Of a stretch of DNA of 42,425 nucleotides, positions 17,588 to 26,799 are shown piece after piece. The translations under genes were made by a program, and so were the position numbers. The notes beneath the pieces are model-generated. The model ran no database searches and was not told where the DNA came from. It was given only the letters and a program-made list of their open reading frames with translations. The stretch comes from Sulfurovum sp. GTDB lineage: Bacteria > Campylobacterota > Campylobacteria > Campylobacterales > Sulfurovaceae. Numbering within the stretch: position 1 is the first letter of the stretch; the number at the start of each line of letters is the position of its first letter. The stretch is from the NCBI GenBank assembly GCA_011391015.1, contig JAABRH010000009.1, positions 1-42,425 of the forward strand. Reading direction: 5' to 3'.

Positions 17588-19636
17588 CTAAACCGTAATC
17601 TCTTTAATATCCGCAACACTCTTAAATGTTTTATAGATCGATGCGATGGTGTGCAGTCTGTTCACTCTTAGATCTTCATCTTCGGCATTGACCATCACGT
17701 CATCAAAATACTTGTCAAGTTCCCGCTTCAGTCCAAACAGTGCTTCAAGTTCTTCTTTGTAGTTGTGGTAAGAGGCATTAATTACTTTTTCATACGCAGT
17801 GTAGAGTATCACTTCTGCTTCTTCTTTAAAGAGTGTTACGTCTATGTGTAAAGGAGCATCCAGAGCAACCTCTTTAGAAATGTTTGCCACCCGCTTAAAG
17901 GTTGAAAATTGCTCTTTGAAGGTGTCGGCACAGACGATGGCACCCAGTGCAGTGACTTTTTTGGCTATCTCATTGATGTCTCTTTCACCTGATGCCAGTA
18001 CCGCAGCGATAACTGAAGGATTGGCAGGTAGCGATTTGTTGATACGCTCTACGATAAACTCACTCAAGAGCTTTGCATCAAAGGCTTCATAGCTGCCTTT
18101 CAGCAGGGTAATCACATCATCAATGTTAAAGGGCAAATCATACGCTGTCACGATACGCACTACACCGTTAACCGCGCGACGAAGTGCAAAAGGGTCTTTG
18201 GAGCCCGTCGGGATTTTGCCTACAGAGAAGAGTCCAAAGAGTGTATCAAGTTTGATGCTCATCGCGACGATGGCACTAAACACAGAGCTAGGAATCTCTG
18301 CGCCCTCACCTACAGGCATATATTGTTCCCTTATGGCATTATAGACCAGCTCTTCTTCACTCAGTGCTTTAGCATAATAGTACCCCATAAGCCCCTGAAG
18401 CTCAGTAAACTCATACACCATCTCACTCATCAGATCGGCTTTGGCAAGACCTACCGCTCTATCCATCGCTTTTTCAAGCGTGACTGAACTTTTTCCTGTA
18501 GTCTCTTCAACTTTATCCATGTATAGTGCCAGCAGTCTAATGGCGATATTTTTCTCTCTTTTGATTTTGTCTGCAAGCGTTCCTAGTCCATCAATAAACT
18601 GTACTTTTTCAAGCCCATCTATGCGCAGTCCGTTTTTAAGATCATTGGTGTAAAAGAAAAGTGCATCAGCCAAACGCGGTTTGAGTACGCGCTCATTTCC
18701 TGCGATGACTTTAGTGTAGTCATCAGTGTAGGCGTTGCTTACCACGACAAATTTACTCGTTATCTTGCCGTATTCAAATACGGGGAAATAACGCTGATGC
18801 TCTTTCATGGAGGTAATGATGACTTCAGGAGGCAGTGCCAAAAACCCTTCATCAAACGAACCCAAAAGTGCTTTAGGGTTTTCTGTGATGGCGACCACTT
18901 CGGCCAATAAATCTTCATCTCTTTCTATGATAATGCCATGTTGTGCCTCCAAAGCATCAAACTCCACTAAGATTTTTGCTTCTCTGTCTTTAGGGTAGAG
19001 CATCACCGCGCCCTCTGCCAAAATGTCCTCAAAGCTCTGTAAGGTTGGAACGGCGATGGCTTCATAACTGAGCATTCTGTGTACATAGGTTTTGCAGTCT
19101 GAGTGGATGCCAAAAAGTTCAACCGGTACCAGTCCATCACCCAGTCTGACCTGAAGCCATCTGAGGGGTCTTATAAATTCATCCTTCCGATCCCCCCAGC
19201 GCATCATCTTGCCAAACGCCATCGAAGCAAGCCATTTCTCAAGCATCGCTTGTAACAATGAAGTGGTAGGAGCACCTTTTTCTTCTTGCCTGAAGTAGAG
19301 TACCTCTTTACCGCCCTTTTCCCCTCTGCCCAGTAGCTCAAATGCCACACCACACTTCTTAGCAAACCCCAGTGCTGCCTGCGTAGGCTCACCCTCTTTG
19401 AGTGCTGCTTCTACGGGTGGCCCGAAGTGTTCGATGGTGCGGTCAGCTTGATACAGAGGCATAGCAACATGCTTGAGCACAAGGCGTCTAGGAGTGTAGA
19501 TAAAGGCAAACTCACTCTCAAGATTGTACTCTTGAAGGATATTTTTCCATGATGCTTCTATGTCTGTTACGATTTTAAGTAATGGCACTGCGGGTAGTTC
19601 TTCTACACCAATTTCGATGAGTAAAGCGTCTGTCAT
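17588..19636 (-). CDS. glyS: Glycyl-tRNA synthetase beta subunit
   Basis: GlyS is the large tRNA-binding subunit of the bacterial alpha2-beta2 glycyl-tRNA synthetase; the catalytic alpha subunit GlyQ is encoded elsewhere. The 682-residue length is normal. The amino terminus LLIEIGVEELPA and FIYTPRRLVL are diagnostic, as are the HD-like region VGLAKADLMSEMVYEFTELQG and DPFALRRAVNGVVRI. Upstream is a 60-base region with a -10-like TAAAAT/TATAAC flanked by an inverted repeat, so glyS starts a transcript read leftwards. Confidence 0.96.
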   Translation of the reverse strand: MTDALLIEIGVEELPAVPLLKIVTDIEASWKNILQEYNLESEFAFIYTPRRLVLKHVAMPLYQADRTIEHFGPPVEAALKEGEPTQAALGFAKKCGVAFELLGRGEKGGKEVLYFRQEEKGAPTTSLLQAMLEKWLASMAFGKMMRWGDRKDEFIRPLRWLQVRLGDGLVPVELFGIHSDCKTYVHRMLSYEAIAVPTLQSFEDILAEGAVMLYPKDREAKILVEFDALEAQHGIIIERDEDLLAEVVAITENPKALLGSFDEGFLALPPEVIITSMKEHQRYFPVFEYGKITSKFVVVSNAYTDDYTKVIAGNERVLKPRLADALFFYTNDLKNGLRIDGLEKVQFIDGLGTLADKIKREKNIAIRLLALYMDKVEETTGKSSVTLEKAMDRAVGLAKADLMSEMVYEFTELQGLMGYYYAKALSEEELVYNAIREQYMPVGEGAEIPSSVFSAIVAMSIKLDTLFGLFSVGKIPTGSKDPFALRRAVNGVVRIVTAYDLPFNIDDVITLLKGSYEAFDAKLLSEFIVERINKSLPANPSVIAAVLASGERDINEIAKKVTALGAIVCADTFKEQFSTFKRVANISKEVALDAPLHIDVTLFKEEAEVILYTAYEKVINASYHNYKEELEALFGLKRELDKYFDDVMVNAEDEDLRVNRLHTIASIYKTFKSVADIKEITV

Positions 19637-19650
19637 AAAGGGTTTCCTAG

Positions 19651-19677
19651 TGGGTAATAATGGTTATATTTTACCCA
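19651..19677. promoter_or_regulatory. Inverted repeat around the glyS promoter
   Basis: TGGGTAA (19651-19657) and TTACCCA (19671-19677) are perfect 7-base arms around 13 bases that include a -10-like sequence for glyS. A third near copy, TTGGTAA, follows at 19682-19688. It could be an operator or a leader stem-loop; no regulator is known to me. Confidence 0.4.
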
Positions 19678-19696
19678 AGAGTTGGTAAAGCGTTGG

Positions 19697-19831
19697 TTAG
19701 TCTTTCTCTTTATCGTCTATGCGTCTGCCCTCATCATCAAACTTGTTTTTATAATAATTTCTCACGATACCAAAAGTGATATAAGCAAACAAAACCGTCG
19801 CAACCACATAAAGTACATCACCTAAAGACAT
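19697..19831 (-). CDS. 44-residue single-pass membrane mini-protein
   Basis: The reading frame starts at ATG 19831-19829 and codes for MSLGDVLYVVATVLFAYITF followed by a basic stretch (VRNYYKNK) and a strongly charged tail (FDDEGRRIDDKEKD). It has one membrane helix (about residues 5-22), with the tail most likely in the cytoplasm by the positive-inside rule. The start is coupled to the trmL stop as TGATG. Composition and the textbook membrane-protein layout argue for a real gene, though I do not recognise a family. Its function is unknown. Confidence 0.62.
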   Translation of the reverse strand: MSLGDVLYVVATVLFAYITFGIVRNYYKNKFDDEGRRIDDKEKD

Positions 19832-20322
19832 CAAGACTCCAGCGTGTTGGGGATGGTGATTTTCTCAAAACCATCATAGTTTTGTCGTAACGCCTCATAC
19901 AGCACGATACCCGCACTGATGCCAAGATTGAGGCTTCTGCCTTTTGCGCCCATGGGGATAGTGATGCATCTGTCTGGATGGGCTAACAACACTGCTTCAT
20001 CAATGCCTTTGGTCTCAGAGCCAAATAAAATATAATCGCCTTTCTCAAAAGCAACATCGAAATAGAGCCTGTCTGTTTTGGTCGTAGCCATATAGCTGTT
20101 TGTACCGATGGGATGCGCTTCCAAAAACGCCTCAAAACTCTCCCACACCACCAGATCCAACTCCTTCCAGTAGTCAAGCCCTGCACGCTTCACTGCTTTG
20201 TCATCAATGTCAAACCCTAGCGGCTTTATAAGATGCAAAGTCGCACCTAGATTGACGCAGAGCCGTCCGATGGTGCCTGTATTGGGTGGGATTTGGGGCT
20301 CTACTAGTACGATATTAAACAT
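19831..20322 (-). CDS. trmL: tRNA (cytidine/uridine-34 2'-O)-methyltransferase
   Basis: TrmL methylates the 2'-O of the wobble base in certain leucine tRNAs. The 163-residue SPOUT protein starts FNIVLVEPQIPPNTGTIGRL, a family signature, and has the knot motifs ILFGSETKGI and IPMGAKGRSLNLG followed by the AGIVLYEALRQ helix. Length is normal (about 157). It lies 9 bases after purU and is coupled by TGATG to a membrane mini-gene. Confidence 0.94.
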   Translation of the reverse strand: MFNIVLVEPQIPPNTGTIGRLCVNLGATLHLIKPLGFDIDDKAVKRAGLDYWKELDLVVWESFEAFLEAHPIGTNSYMATTKTDRLYFDVAFEKGDYILFGSETKGIDEAVLLAHPDRCITIPMGAKGRSLNLGISAGIVLYEALRQNYDGFEKITIPNTLES

Positions 20323-20331
20323 ATTTTTCTA

Positions 20332-21168
20332 CTAAAACACCACGGTTTTATTGCCGTTTACAAAAACTCTGTCGTGTAAGACAAGTGAGAGTGCACGGGA
20401 GAGTACGATTTTTTCGCCGTCACGACCTGCGCGTTGCATATCTTTCCAGGTGAGGCGATGATTGACGGGGATGACATCTTGCGCGATGATTGGCCCTTCG
20501 TCGAGATCATCTGTGACAAAGTGTGCTGTCGCTCCGATGATCTTCACGCCTCTGTCAAAAGCTTGCTTGTAAGGGTTTGCTCCTATAAATGCAGGTAAAA
20601 AAGAGTGGTGAATGTTGATAATCTGTTCAGGATACGTCTTGACAAATGTTGGAGTCAAGATACGCATATATTTAGCCAGCACGATATAGTCAAACTCAAA
20701 CTCTCCAATGAGCCTCATCACGTGCTCTTCATGCTCTTCACGGCTCATACCCTCAGTAGGGATATGAAAAAAAGGAATGTCAAATCTGCGTACAAAAGTC
20801 TCAAGCGTATCATGGTTGGCGATGACGCACTCAATATGCGCATCGAGTTCACCGTTTGCATGACGCACCAAGATATCACCCAGCGCGTGAGACTCTTTAG
20901 TGACCAACAAAATGATTTTTTTATCTTCAGGTTCTATGACTCTGATGTGTGCATCACCGGGTATGGCGGTTTTGAGTTCGTCCAAAAGCTCTTTTACATC
21001 AAAGACCCCAGAAACAACGGTACGCATAAAAAATCGTTCGCTTTCTTTGTCTACAAACTCACGGTTATTGTCGATATTGAGCCCTCTGTCATAAAAGACT
21101 TTTGAGATTTTGTATACTAGTCCTTTTGCATCTTTGCAGTCTATGAGAACCCTTGCTGTTTTTTCCAT
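20332..21168 (-). CDS. purU: Formyltetrahydrofolate deformylase
   Basis: PurU hydrolyses 10-formyl-tetrahydrofolate to formate and tetrahydrofolate, balancing one-carbon pools. The 278-residue protein has an amino-terminal ACT domain (about 1-80; ARVLIDCKDAKGLVYKIS, a possible Met/Gly sensor) and a formyltransferase-fold domain with IINIHHSFLPAFIGANPY and the catalytic Asp in EGPIIAQD. Length fits the family (about 280). A TATAAT box on the minus strand at 21204-21209 provides its own promoter. Confidence 0.95.
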   Translation of the reverse strand: MEKTARVLIDCKDAKGLVYKISKVFYDRGLNIDNNREFVDKESERFFMRTVVSGVFDVKELLDELKTAIPGDAHIRVIEPEDKKIILLVTKESHALGDILVRHANGELDAHIECVIANHDTLETFVRRFDIPFFHIPTEGMSREEHEEHVMRLIGEFEFDYIVLAKYMRILTPTFVKTYPEQIINIHHSFLPAFIGANPYKQAFDRGVKIIGATAHFVTDDLDEGPIIAQDVIPVNHRLTWKDMQRAGRDGEKIVLSRALSLVLHDRVFVNGNKTVVF

Positions 21169-21203
21169 TGTTACCCTAACACTTTTTTAGTCAATTTTGT
21201 GAA

Positions 21204-21209
21204 ATTATA
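21204..21209 (-). promoter_or_regulatory. purU -10 box
   Basis: A perfect TATAAT on the minus strand ends 35 bases before the purU ATG, in the 42-base gap after cca. It probably drives purU, trmL and the 44-residue mini-gene. Confidence 0.6.
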
Positions 21210-21210
21210 C

Positions 21211-22365
21211 CTATTTTTCCTGCAAAGCATTTATCTTTTCTTCGATGCGCCGATGCAGTTCACACCCCAATGCCTCACCTTCGTATCCCTGTGCCAAAAG
21301 TTCTGATGCATGCACGCCACTCTCAAAAGGCTTATCCCACACATCCAACTTGTGCGCCAACTCTCTTACTCTAGTATCATAATTGCCCACGTACTCTGCA
21401 ATGCCTGCTTTAAGAGACACTCTAGCCACAAAAGGGGCCGTTATCTTTTTTGGCAAAGGGGTTGTTACGATGTTCCTATAGTACCGCTTAGGTGCACCAA
21501 GCTGATTGAGTATCGTAACACTGTCTGCACTCAAATAGTCTCTAGAAATAAATAGAAAATAATAGGGTCTTAGTTTTTCAACAAAAAATGGCTGTGAGCG
21601 TTGAAGTTGTTTAGAAAGCGTCATAAAATCTTTTTTTTTCAGCGCTTGTGTGTTACCAAAAAGCTTTTGATAAATACCAAGTGCAAAAAGATAGTAGAGC
21701 CCATAATGCAGGTATCTGCCGTTAAACATTTTTTCAAACTCACCAAAAAGCCGCTCTTTTGGCAAATCATCAAGCGCCATCCCCCAACAGAGTTCACAAC
21801 TTTTCTTTTCTATCTTGAAGCCAAAACGCGCAGAAAATCCCATGGCACGAAGCACGCGTAAACTGTCATCTGCAAAGGCGTGTTCGTCCACGACACGCAA
21901 CACCTTGGACTTCAAATCCTCTAAGCCCCTCCAATAATCAACCACACGTGCATTTTCTATGTCATACATCAACGCGTTGACGGTAAAATCTCGTCTTCTT
22001 GAGGCTTCTTTTTCCTCATACGCCAGTTCTACACTAAAACCTTTGTGTCCTTTGGCGATTTTTTGTTCCCTTCTGGGTAAAGAGATATCTAAATGACGGT
22101 ACTTATAGACAAAAAAACTTTTCCCCACACCCTGAGCACCCAGATGTGTCATGGCTTTTTCAAAATCTTCTACCCCGATACCAAAACACTCGATGTCGTA
22201 ATCTTTACACACTTCACCGAGTAAATAATCTCGCACCGCACCGCCAACGACATAACACTTTGCGCCATACATCTGCTTGAGATACTGCGTAACCCTCAAA
22301 ATATCTTGGTAGGTTGAAAATTCGGTTAGGGAAAAAAAATCAGGAGAATGTAAAAATATGGGCAT
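21211..22365 (-). CDS. cca: tRNA nucleotidyltransferase / poly(A) polymerase family protein
   Basis: This class II nucleotidyltransferase would add or repair the CCA end of tRNA. The 384-residue protein has the nucleotide-binding GGAVRD at 41-46, the metal-binding DYD at 55-57, and RRDFTVNAL followed by the DDSLRVLRAMGFSARFGF helix typical of CCA/poly(A) enzymes. A divided A-adding or poly(A) polymerase role cannot be excluded from sequence alone. It lies 52 bases after leuB on the same strand with a hairpin between them. Confidence 0.9.
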   Translation of the reverse strand: MPIFLHSPDFFSLTEFSTYQDILRVTQYLKQMYGAKCYVVGGAVRDYLLGEVCKDYDIECFGIGVEDFEKAMTHLGAQGVGKSFFVYKYRHLDISLPRREQKIAKGHKGFSVELAYEEKEASRRRDFTVNALMYDIENARVVDYWRGLEDLKSKVLRVVDEHAFADDSLRVLRAMGFSARFGFKIEKKSCELCWGMALDDLPKERLFGEFEKMFNGRYLHYGLYYLFALGIYQKLFGNTQALKKKDFMTLSKQLQRSQPFFVEKLRPYYFLFISRDYLSADSVTILNQLGAPKRYYRNIVTTPLPKKITAPFVARVSLKAGIAEYVGNYDTRVRELAHKLDVWDKPFESGVHASELLAQGYEGEALGCELHRRIEEKINALQEK

Positions 22366-22393
22366 ATGTTACGCCCTTTGCGTAGTATAGACC

Positions 22394-22411
22394 AAAGAGG
22401 AACTCCTCTTT
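22394..22411. terminator. Hairpin between leuB and cca
   Basis: AAAGAGG (22394-22400) and CCTCTTT (22405-22411) pair perfectly around the AACT loop, directly after the leuB stop. On the minus strand there is no T-run after it, so it may be a weak terminator or an RNA 3'-end stabiliser. Confidence 0.45.
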
Positions 22412-22417
22412 AGTGTT

Positions 22418-23488
22418 TTATCTGCTGGCATAATCAGCGATAATGTCACCCATTTCACTACAGGTACATATCTCTTTGGCATCATAGTCACCAATGTCAC
22501 CTGTACGATACCCCTCGCTCAATGCTTTTTTAATCGCAGCATCGATCTTGTCTGCTGCTTCAGATTCTCCGAGCGCATACCGAAGCATCATGCTTGCTGA
22601 AGAGATGGTAGCCAGTGGGTTCGCTATACCTTGACCCGCGATGTCTGGTGCAGAACCGTGAATAGGTTCAAACAACCCGACGCCTTTTCCCGTACTCGCA
22701 CTTGGCAAAAGACCTATAGAACCACTGAGCATACTGGCAGCATCGGAGAGGATATCACCAAAAATATTGCCTGTGAGTATCACATCAAACTGTCTTGGGT
22801 CACGGATGAGCTGCATCGCGGCATTGTCCACATACATATGCGAAAGTGCCACTTCAGGGTAGTCTTTGGCAACTTCTTCTACGATTTCTCTCCAAAACTG
22901 GCTGACTTCAAGTACATTGGCTTTATCGACTGAACAAATGCGTTTTTTTCGTTTCATCGCGATCTCAAATGCCACTATAGCGATACGCACGACCTCTTCT
23001 CGTGTATAGACCATCGTGTTATAGGCTCTATCTTCTAGTAACTCTCTTGGCTGTCCAAAATAAATACCGCCCGTAAGCTCACGTACCACCATGATATCTA
23101 CACCTGCAACCACTTCAGGCTTAAGACTTGAAGCATTGACCAACTCATCATACACCATCGCTGGACGTAAGTTGGCAAAAGTACCCATCTCTTTACGAAG
23201 TCCCAAAAGTCCCGTCTCTGGACGCAAATGTCTCTCCAGATTGTCCCATTTTGGTCCACCTATGGCTCCAAAAAGAACGGCATCACATTTCTTGACACCC
23301 TGAATGGTCTCTTCAGGTAAAGGCACGCCTGTCTCATCTATGGCTGCGCCACCTAAGAGCATCTCTTCATATCTAAGATTAAATCCCTGCTTTACCGATA
23401 CGGCATCAAGTACCTTAATGGCTTCATCGATGATCTCAGGACCGATTCCGTCACCTTTAATCACACCGATTTTATAGTTATTACTCAT
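22418..23488 (-). CDS. leuB: 3-isopropylmalate dehydrogenase
   Basis: LeuB oxidatively decarboxylates 3-isopropylmalate with NAD in leucine synthesis. The 356-residue protein has the family start [38 protein letters not shown] with the catalytic Lys, [13 protein letters not shown], the metal-binding [11 protein letters not shown], and [18 protein letters not shown]. The ATG overlaps the leuD stop as ATGA, so translation is coupled. Confidence 0.97.
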   Translation of the reverse strand: MSNNYKIGVIKGDGIGPEIIDEAIKVLDAVSVKQGFNLRYEEMLLGGAAIDETGVPLPEETIQGVKKCDAVLFGAIGGPKWDNLERHLRPETGLLGLRKEMGTFANLRPAMVYDELVNASSLKPEVVAGVDIMVVRELTGGIYFGQPRELLEDRAYNTMVYTREEVVRIAIVAFEIAMKRKKRICSVDKANVLEVSQFWREIVEEVAKDYPEVALSHMYVDNAAMQLIRDPRQFDVILTGNIFGDILSDAASMLSGSIGLLPSASTGKGVGLFEPIHGSAPDIAGQGIANPLATISSASMMLRYALGESEAADKIDAAIKKALSEGYRTGDIGDYDAKEICTCSEMGDIIADYASR

Positions 23489-23979
23489 GCATTATTCCTT
23501 GCTATCTCTTTTTTGGCATAGGCTATCAGGCCGCCTGCATCGACCAACTCCTGCATAAAAGCCGGGATGGGTGTAAATTTATAGGTTTTGGCTTGAGAGA
23601 CATTGATGACTTCACCTGCTGCCATATCAATGCGTACCACATCACCTTCACAAATCTCTGCAGCTTCGGGGAGTTCAAAGATTGGCAATCCCATATTGAA
23701 AGCATTTCTATAGAAAATACGTGCAAATGTAGGGGCAATAACGGCTGAGATACCCGCAGCTTTGAGTGCGATGGGTGCATGTTCACGACTCGAGCCGCAC
23801 CCGAAGTTTTCACCCGCAACGATGATGTCGCCGCTTTGCATTTTGGCTACAAACTCAGGGTCTGCATCTTCCATCACATGTTTGGCAAGCTCTGAGGGCT
23901 CACTCGTGTTCAGATATCTTGCTGCGATGATAAGATCCGTATCGACATTATCACCAAATTTCCACACTTTACCTTGCAA
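23485..23979 (-). CDS. leuD: 3-isopropylmalate dehydratase small subunit
   Basis: LeuD, with the Fe-S subunit LeuC, isomerises 2- to 3-isopropylmalate. The 164-residue swivel-domain protein has [34 protein letters not shown] and [11 protein letters not shown], all typical of the compact archaeal/epsilon LeuD type. The start codon is TTG at 23979; an AAGGA site lies 7 bases before it and no ATG or GTG is available nearby. leuC is not in the window. It diverges from rpoD across 181 bases. Confidence 0.95.
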   Translation of the reverse strand: MQGKVWKFGDNVDTDLIIAARYLNTSEPSELAKHVMEDADPEFVAKMQSGDIIVAGENFGCGSSREHAPIALKAAGISAVIAPTFARIFYRNAFNMGLPIFELPEAAEICEGDVVRIDMAAGEVINVSQAKTYKFTPIPAFMQELVDAGGLIAYAKKEIARNNA

Positions 23980-24104
23980 AATAGTATCCTTCTTTGTCTA
24001 TCTAAGGTTTTATCCTAGAGTTTTGATGCGACTAAAATTTTCGCGATTATAGCCAAAAAAAAATATTTTGACAAATTTGTTAGCCATAAAGCAGAAAATT
24101 TCGG

Positions 24105-24110
24105 TATAAT
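24105..24110 (+). promoter_or_regulatory. rpoD -10 box
   Basis: A perfect TATAAT lies 51 bases before the rpoD ATG. The expected -35 position reads AGCCAT, a poor match, so this is a -10-led promoter. The leader contains a 5-bp stem (24127-24131 with 24139-24143) and an AAGG site. Confidence 0.65.
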
Positions 24111-24160
24111 CCACCTTAATTCACTCTGAGGGTTTTCACCTCACACATCAAAGGTTTTTC

Positions 24161-26023
24161 ATGGCAGTAAAAGATAGTATGAAGAGTATCGAAGCGATAT
24201 TTAAGTCCAAAAAAAAGGGTGATGCAATCACACTTGAAAATATGGCAAAAGAGTTTACCAAACTCCCCACAGCTGCACAGGCAAAGAAAATCCATACGCT
24301 TGCCACAGAAGCAAAAGTAGAAATCGTTTCTGCTTCAGAATACTCAGAACTACTCACAGGTAAAGAAAACAAGAAAAAAGAAGATGCCAAAAAGAAACTC
24401 TTAGAGCAAGACGATGAAGATCATTTTGACCTGCATAAAGAAAAAGAACTCCTTGAGTGGAGTCGTTCTGACAGTCCTGTAAGGATGTATCTGCGTGAGA
24501 TGGGGAAAATTCCACTACTCACCAAAGAAGAAGAGATCGATCTTTCTATCAGTATTGAAGAAGGTGAAGATATCATCATCGATGCAATCTGTTCTGTTCC
24601 TTACCTTATAGGATATATCATCAACTACAAAGAACCCTTGCTCAATCGTGAAAGACGGGTAAAAGAGCTTTTTAAAAGTTTTGAAGATGAAAAAGGCGAA
24701 AAAGAGGATGAGGATGACAGCGATGAGGATGACAGCGATGAACTCCAAGATGAGGCTACACCACCCAAAGATGACAAAAGAGTTAAGCAGGTCATAGACA
24801 GCTTTAAACAGCTGGAAAAAGCGAAAAAAGAGTGGATGAAAGCACGGGATGATCTCGATACCTTTATGCAAAACGAAAATGATCCCGCGGTTATCCTTCA
24901 CGAGCGATTGAAAATTGCCTTCAAAAAAGAGCAGCTTAAAGATGCATTACTCAATCTTGGGCCAACATCCAAGCTTATCAATGAATTGGTAAAAGCGATG
25001 GAGACGGCACTCACGAGCGATGACAGTTTCGAACGCGAACTCAAACGCCTTGAGTACAAACTGCCGCTTTTCAATGAAGCACTTCAGGAAAACCATGCGA
25101 AACTGTTAGCCAATATCATCAATATGGATAAAGATGACATCATAGATGCCGTGCCTGAGACGACAATGGTGAGCACCTATGTTGAGATCAAAAAGCTTTT
25201 TGAAACCAGAGAAGCGAGCAAAGGCGGCTTTGATCTTTCAGAAGAAAAACTGCATGAAGTCCTAGGACAGATTCGCCGCGGTAAAGCCAAAAGCGAAGTA
25301 GCCAAAACACGTATGGCAAAGTCGAACCTCAGACTGGTGGTCTCCATCGCCAAACGGTACACCAACAGAGGACTTCCGTTTCTTGACCTCATCCAGGAAG
25401 GCAACATCGGTCTGATGAAAGCCGTCGATAAATTTGAATATGAAAAAGGGTACAAATTCTCAACCTATGCCACATGGTGGATACGTCAGGCTATCTCCAG
25501 AGCTATCGCAGATCAGGCTAGAACCATCCGTATTCCTATCCATATGATAGAGACGATCAACCGTATAAATAAGATCATCAGAAAGCACCTTCAAGAAACA
25601 GGCAAAGAACCGGATCTTGACACCATTGCTGAAGAAGTAGGACTCTCTGTCGATAAGGTAAAAAACGTCATCAAAATCACCAAAGAGCCTGTCAGCCTTG
25701 AAACGCCGGTTGGTGATGAAGATGACGGCAGATTTGGTGACTTCATCGAAGATAAAACAACGCTCAGCCCAACCGATGTGGTACTCAAAGATGATCTCAA
25801 CAACCAGATTGATGACGTACTTGACCAGCTCAATGAAAGAGAAAAAGCGGTGATACGTATGCGTTTTGGTCTGCTTGAAGATGAAAGCGACAGAACACTC
25901 GAAGAGATAGGAAAAGAGCTCAATGTGACACGTGAAAGAGTGCGTCAGATAGAATCTTCTGCTATCAAAAAACTCAAACACCCTAAAGTAGGACGCAAAC
26001 TTAAAAATTATATTGAAGAATAA
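24161..26023 (+). CDS. rpoD: Primary sigma factor RpoD (sigma-70)
   Basis: The 620-residue protein is the housekeeping sigma factor. Region 1.1 lies near the start ([17 protein letters not shown]), region 1.2 is [20 protein letters not shown], followed by a non-conserved insert with a very acidic tract (about residues 183-205) that is partly a DNA tandem repeat. Regions 2.1-2.4 include [19 protein letters not shown] and [13 protein letters not shown]; region 4.2 is [20 protein letters not shown]. Its own promoter drives it and two following genes lie close behind (14 and 6 bases). Confidence 0.98.
   Translation: MAVKDSMKSIEAIFKSKKKGDAITLENMAKEFTKLPTAAQAKKIHTLATEAKVEIVSASEYSELLTGKENKKKEDAKKKLLEQDDEDHFDLHKEKELLEWSRSDSPVRMYLREMGKIPLLTKEEEIDLSISIEEGEDIIIDAICSVPYLIGYIINYKEPLLNRERRVKELFKSFEDEKGEKEDEDDSDEDDSDELQDEATPPKDDKRVKQVIDSFKQLEKAKKEWMKARDDLDTFMQNENDPAVILHERLKIAFKKEQLKDALLNLGPTSKLINELVKAMETALTSDDSFERELKRLEYKLPLFNEALQENHAKLLANIINMDKDDIIDAVPETTMVSTYVEIKKLFETREASKGGFDLSEEKLHEVLGQIRRGKAKSEVAKTRMAKSNLRLVVSIAKRYTNRGLPFLDLIQEGNIGLMKAVDKFEYEKGYKFSTYATWWIRQAISRAIADQARTIRIPIHMIETINRINKIIRKHLQETGKEPDLDTIAEEVGLSVDKVKNVIKITKEPVSLETPVGDEDDGRFGDFIEDKTTLSPTDVVLKDDLNNQIDDVLDQLNEREKAVIRMRFGLLEDESDRTLEEIGKELNVTRERVRQIESSAIKKLKHPKVGRKLKNYIEE
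24710..24739 (+). repeat. Two perfect 15-bp tandem copies inside rpoD
   Basis: The unit GAGGATGACAGCGAT occurs twice in a row, at 24710-24724 and 24725-24739, coding for EDDSD twice in the acidic insert of sigma-70. The unit is a multiple of three, so copy-number change keeps the frame. Confidence 0.95.
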
Positions 26024-26037
26024 GTCAAAGGATAGTT

Positions 26038-26793
26038 ATGTCTGAGCCTAGATTTTTTGCCCTTATCATAGGCACAGAGATACTCAACCGTCGAAGAGTA
26101 GATAAACATTTCGACTTTGTTACCCAAGCACTTGAAGAAAAAGGATACGCCCTTAGCGGCTCTTTTATCATCGAGGATGACCCAGCACTTATCGTTCGTA
26201 CGATTGCATTTATCGCTTCAGATCCCCATGCTGTACTGTTTTCCTTTGGAGGCATCGGCTCCACACCCGATGACCATACGCGTAAATGTGCCTCCTTGGC
26301 GCTCAGGGACGGTACACTTGCTGTACATGAAGAGGCAAAACAAATCATCGTTGACAAATTGGGTGACAATGCCTACCCCTATTCTGTGCGCATGGCTGAA
26401 CTGCCCCAAGGTGCAAAACTGCTCCACAACCCTATCAATAACATGCCTGCATTCTCTTTGGATGGGCGGTTTTACTTTATGCCGGGGTTTCCGCAAATGA
26501 GCCATCCGATGGTAGACGCCATACTGGACAAACTTATACCCGCCAAAACACACTACTATCGCCATACCCTTACCGCAGCATGCAAAGAAAATCTGTTTAT
26601 TGAAATCATGGAACAGACCCCCAAGGGTGTAGATGCCTCTTCCTTGCCAAAACTATACCCTGAAGGCTGGCGCGTTTCCATCTCGGTGGGTTCAAGAGAC
26701 CAACACGCTGCAGAGGAATCATTTCAGCACTACATAGACTTGCTTGAAGCTAGACAGATACCCTACATTCTTGAAGATGAAAGTAACCAGTAA
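26038..26793 (+). CDS. CinA/MoaB-like molybdopterin-binding domain protein
   Basis: The 251-residue protein matches the MoaB/CinA amino-terminal fold: ALIIGTEILNRRRVDKH at the start and the substrate loop FGGIGSTPDDHTRK, followed by MPGFPQM. It lacks the carboxy-terminal amidohydrolase part of full-length CinA (nicotinamide-mononucleotide deamidase). Related stand-alone proteins are annotated as competence/damage-inducible or molybdopterin-binding, but their substrate is not established. It lies 14 bases after rpoD and 6 before an MFS gene. Confidence 0.85.
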   Translation: MSEPRFFALIIGTEILNRRRVDKHFDFVTQALEEKGYALSGSFIIEDDPALIVRTIAFIASDPHAVLFSFGGIGSTPDDHTRKCASLALRDGTLAVHEEAKQIIVDKLGDNAYPYSVRMAELPQGAKLLHNPINNMPAFSLDGRFYFMPGFPQMSHPMVDAILDKLIPAKTHYYRHTLTAACKENLFIEIMEQTPKGVDASSLPKLYPEGWRVSISVGSRDQHAAEESFQHYIDLLEARQIPYILEDESNQ

Positions 26794-26799
26794 GACAGT

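Noticed and set aside
24068-24073. A TTGACA hexamer before rpoD as a -35 box
   Set aside because: It is 31 bases from the TATAAT, far too distant for a normal sigma-70 spacer.
25460-25981. A 173-codon open frame antisense to rpoD
   Set aside because: Phe/Tyr-rich composition without domain logic; it mirrors the conserved sigma regions 2-4 on the other strand.
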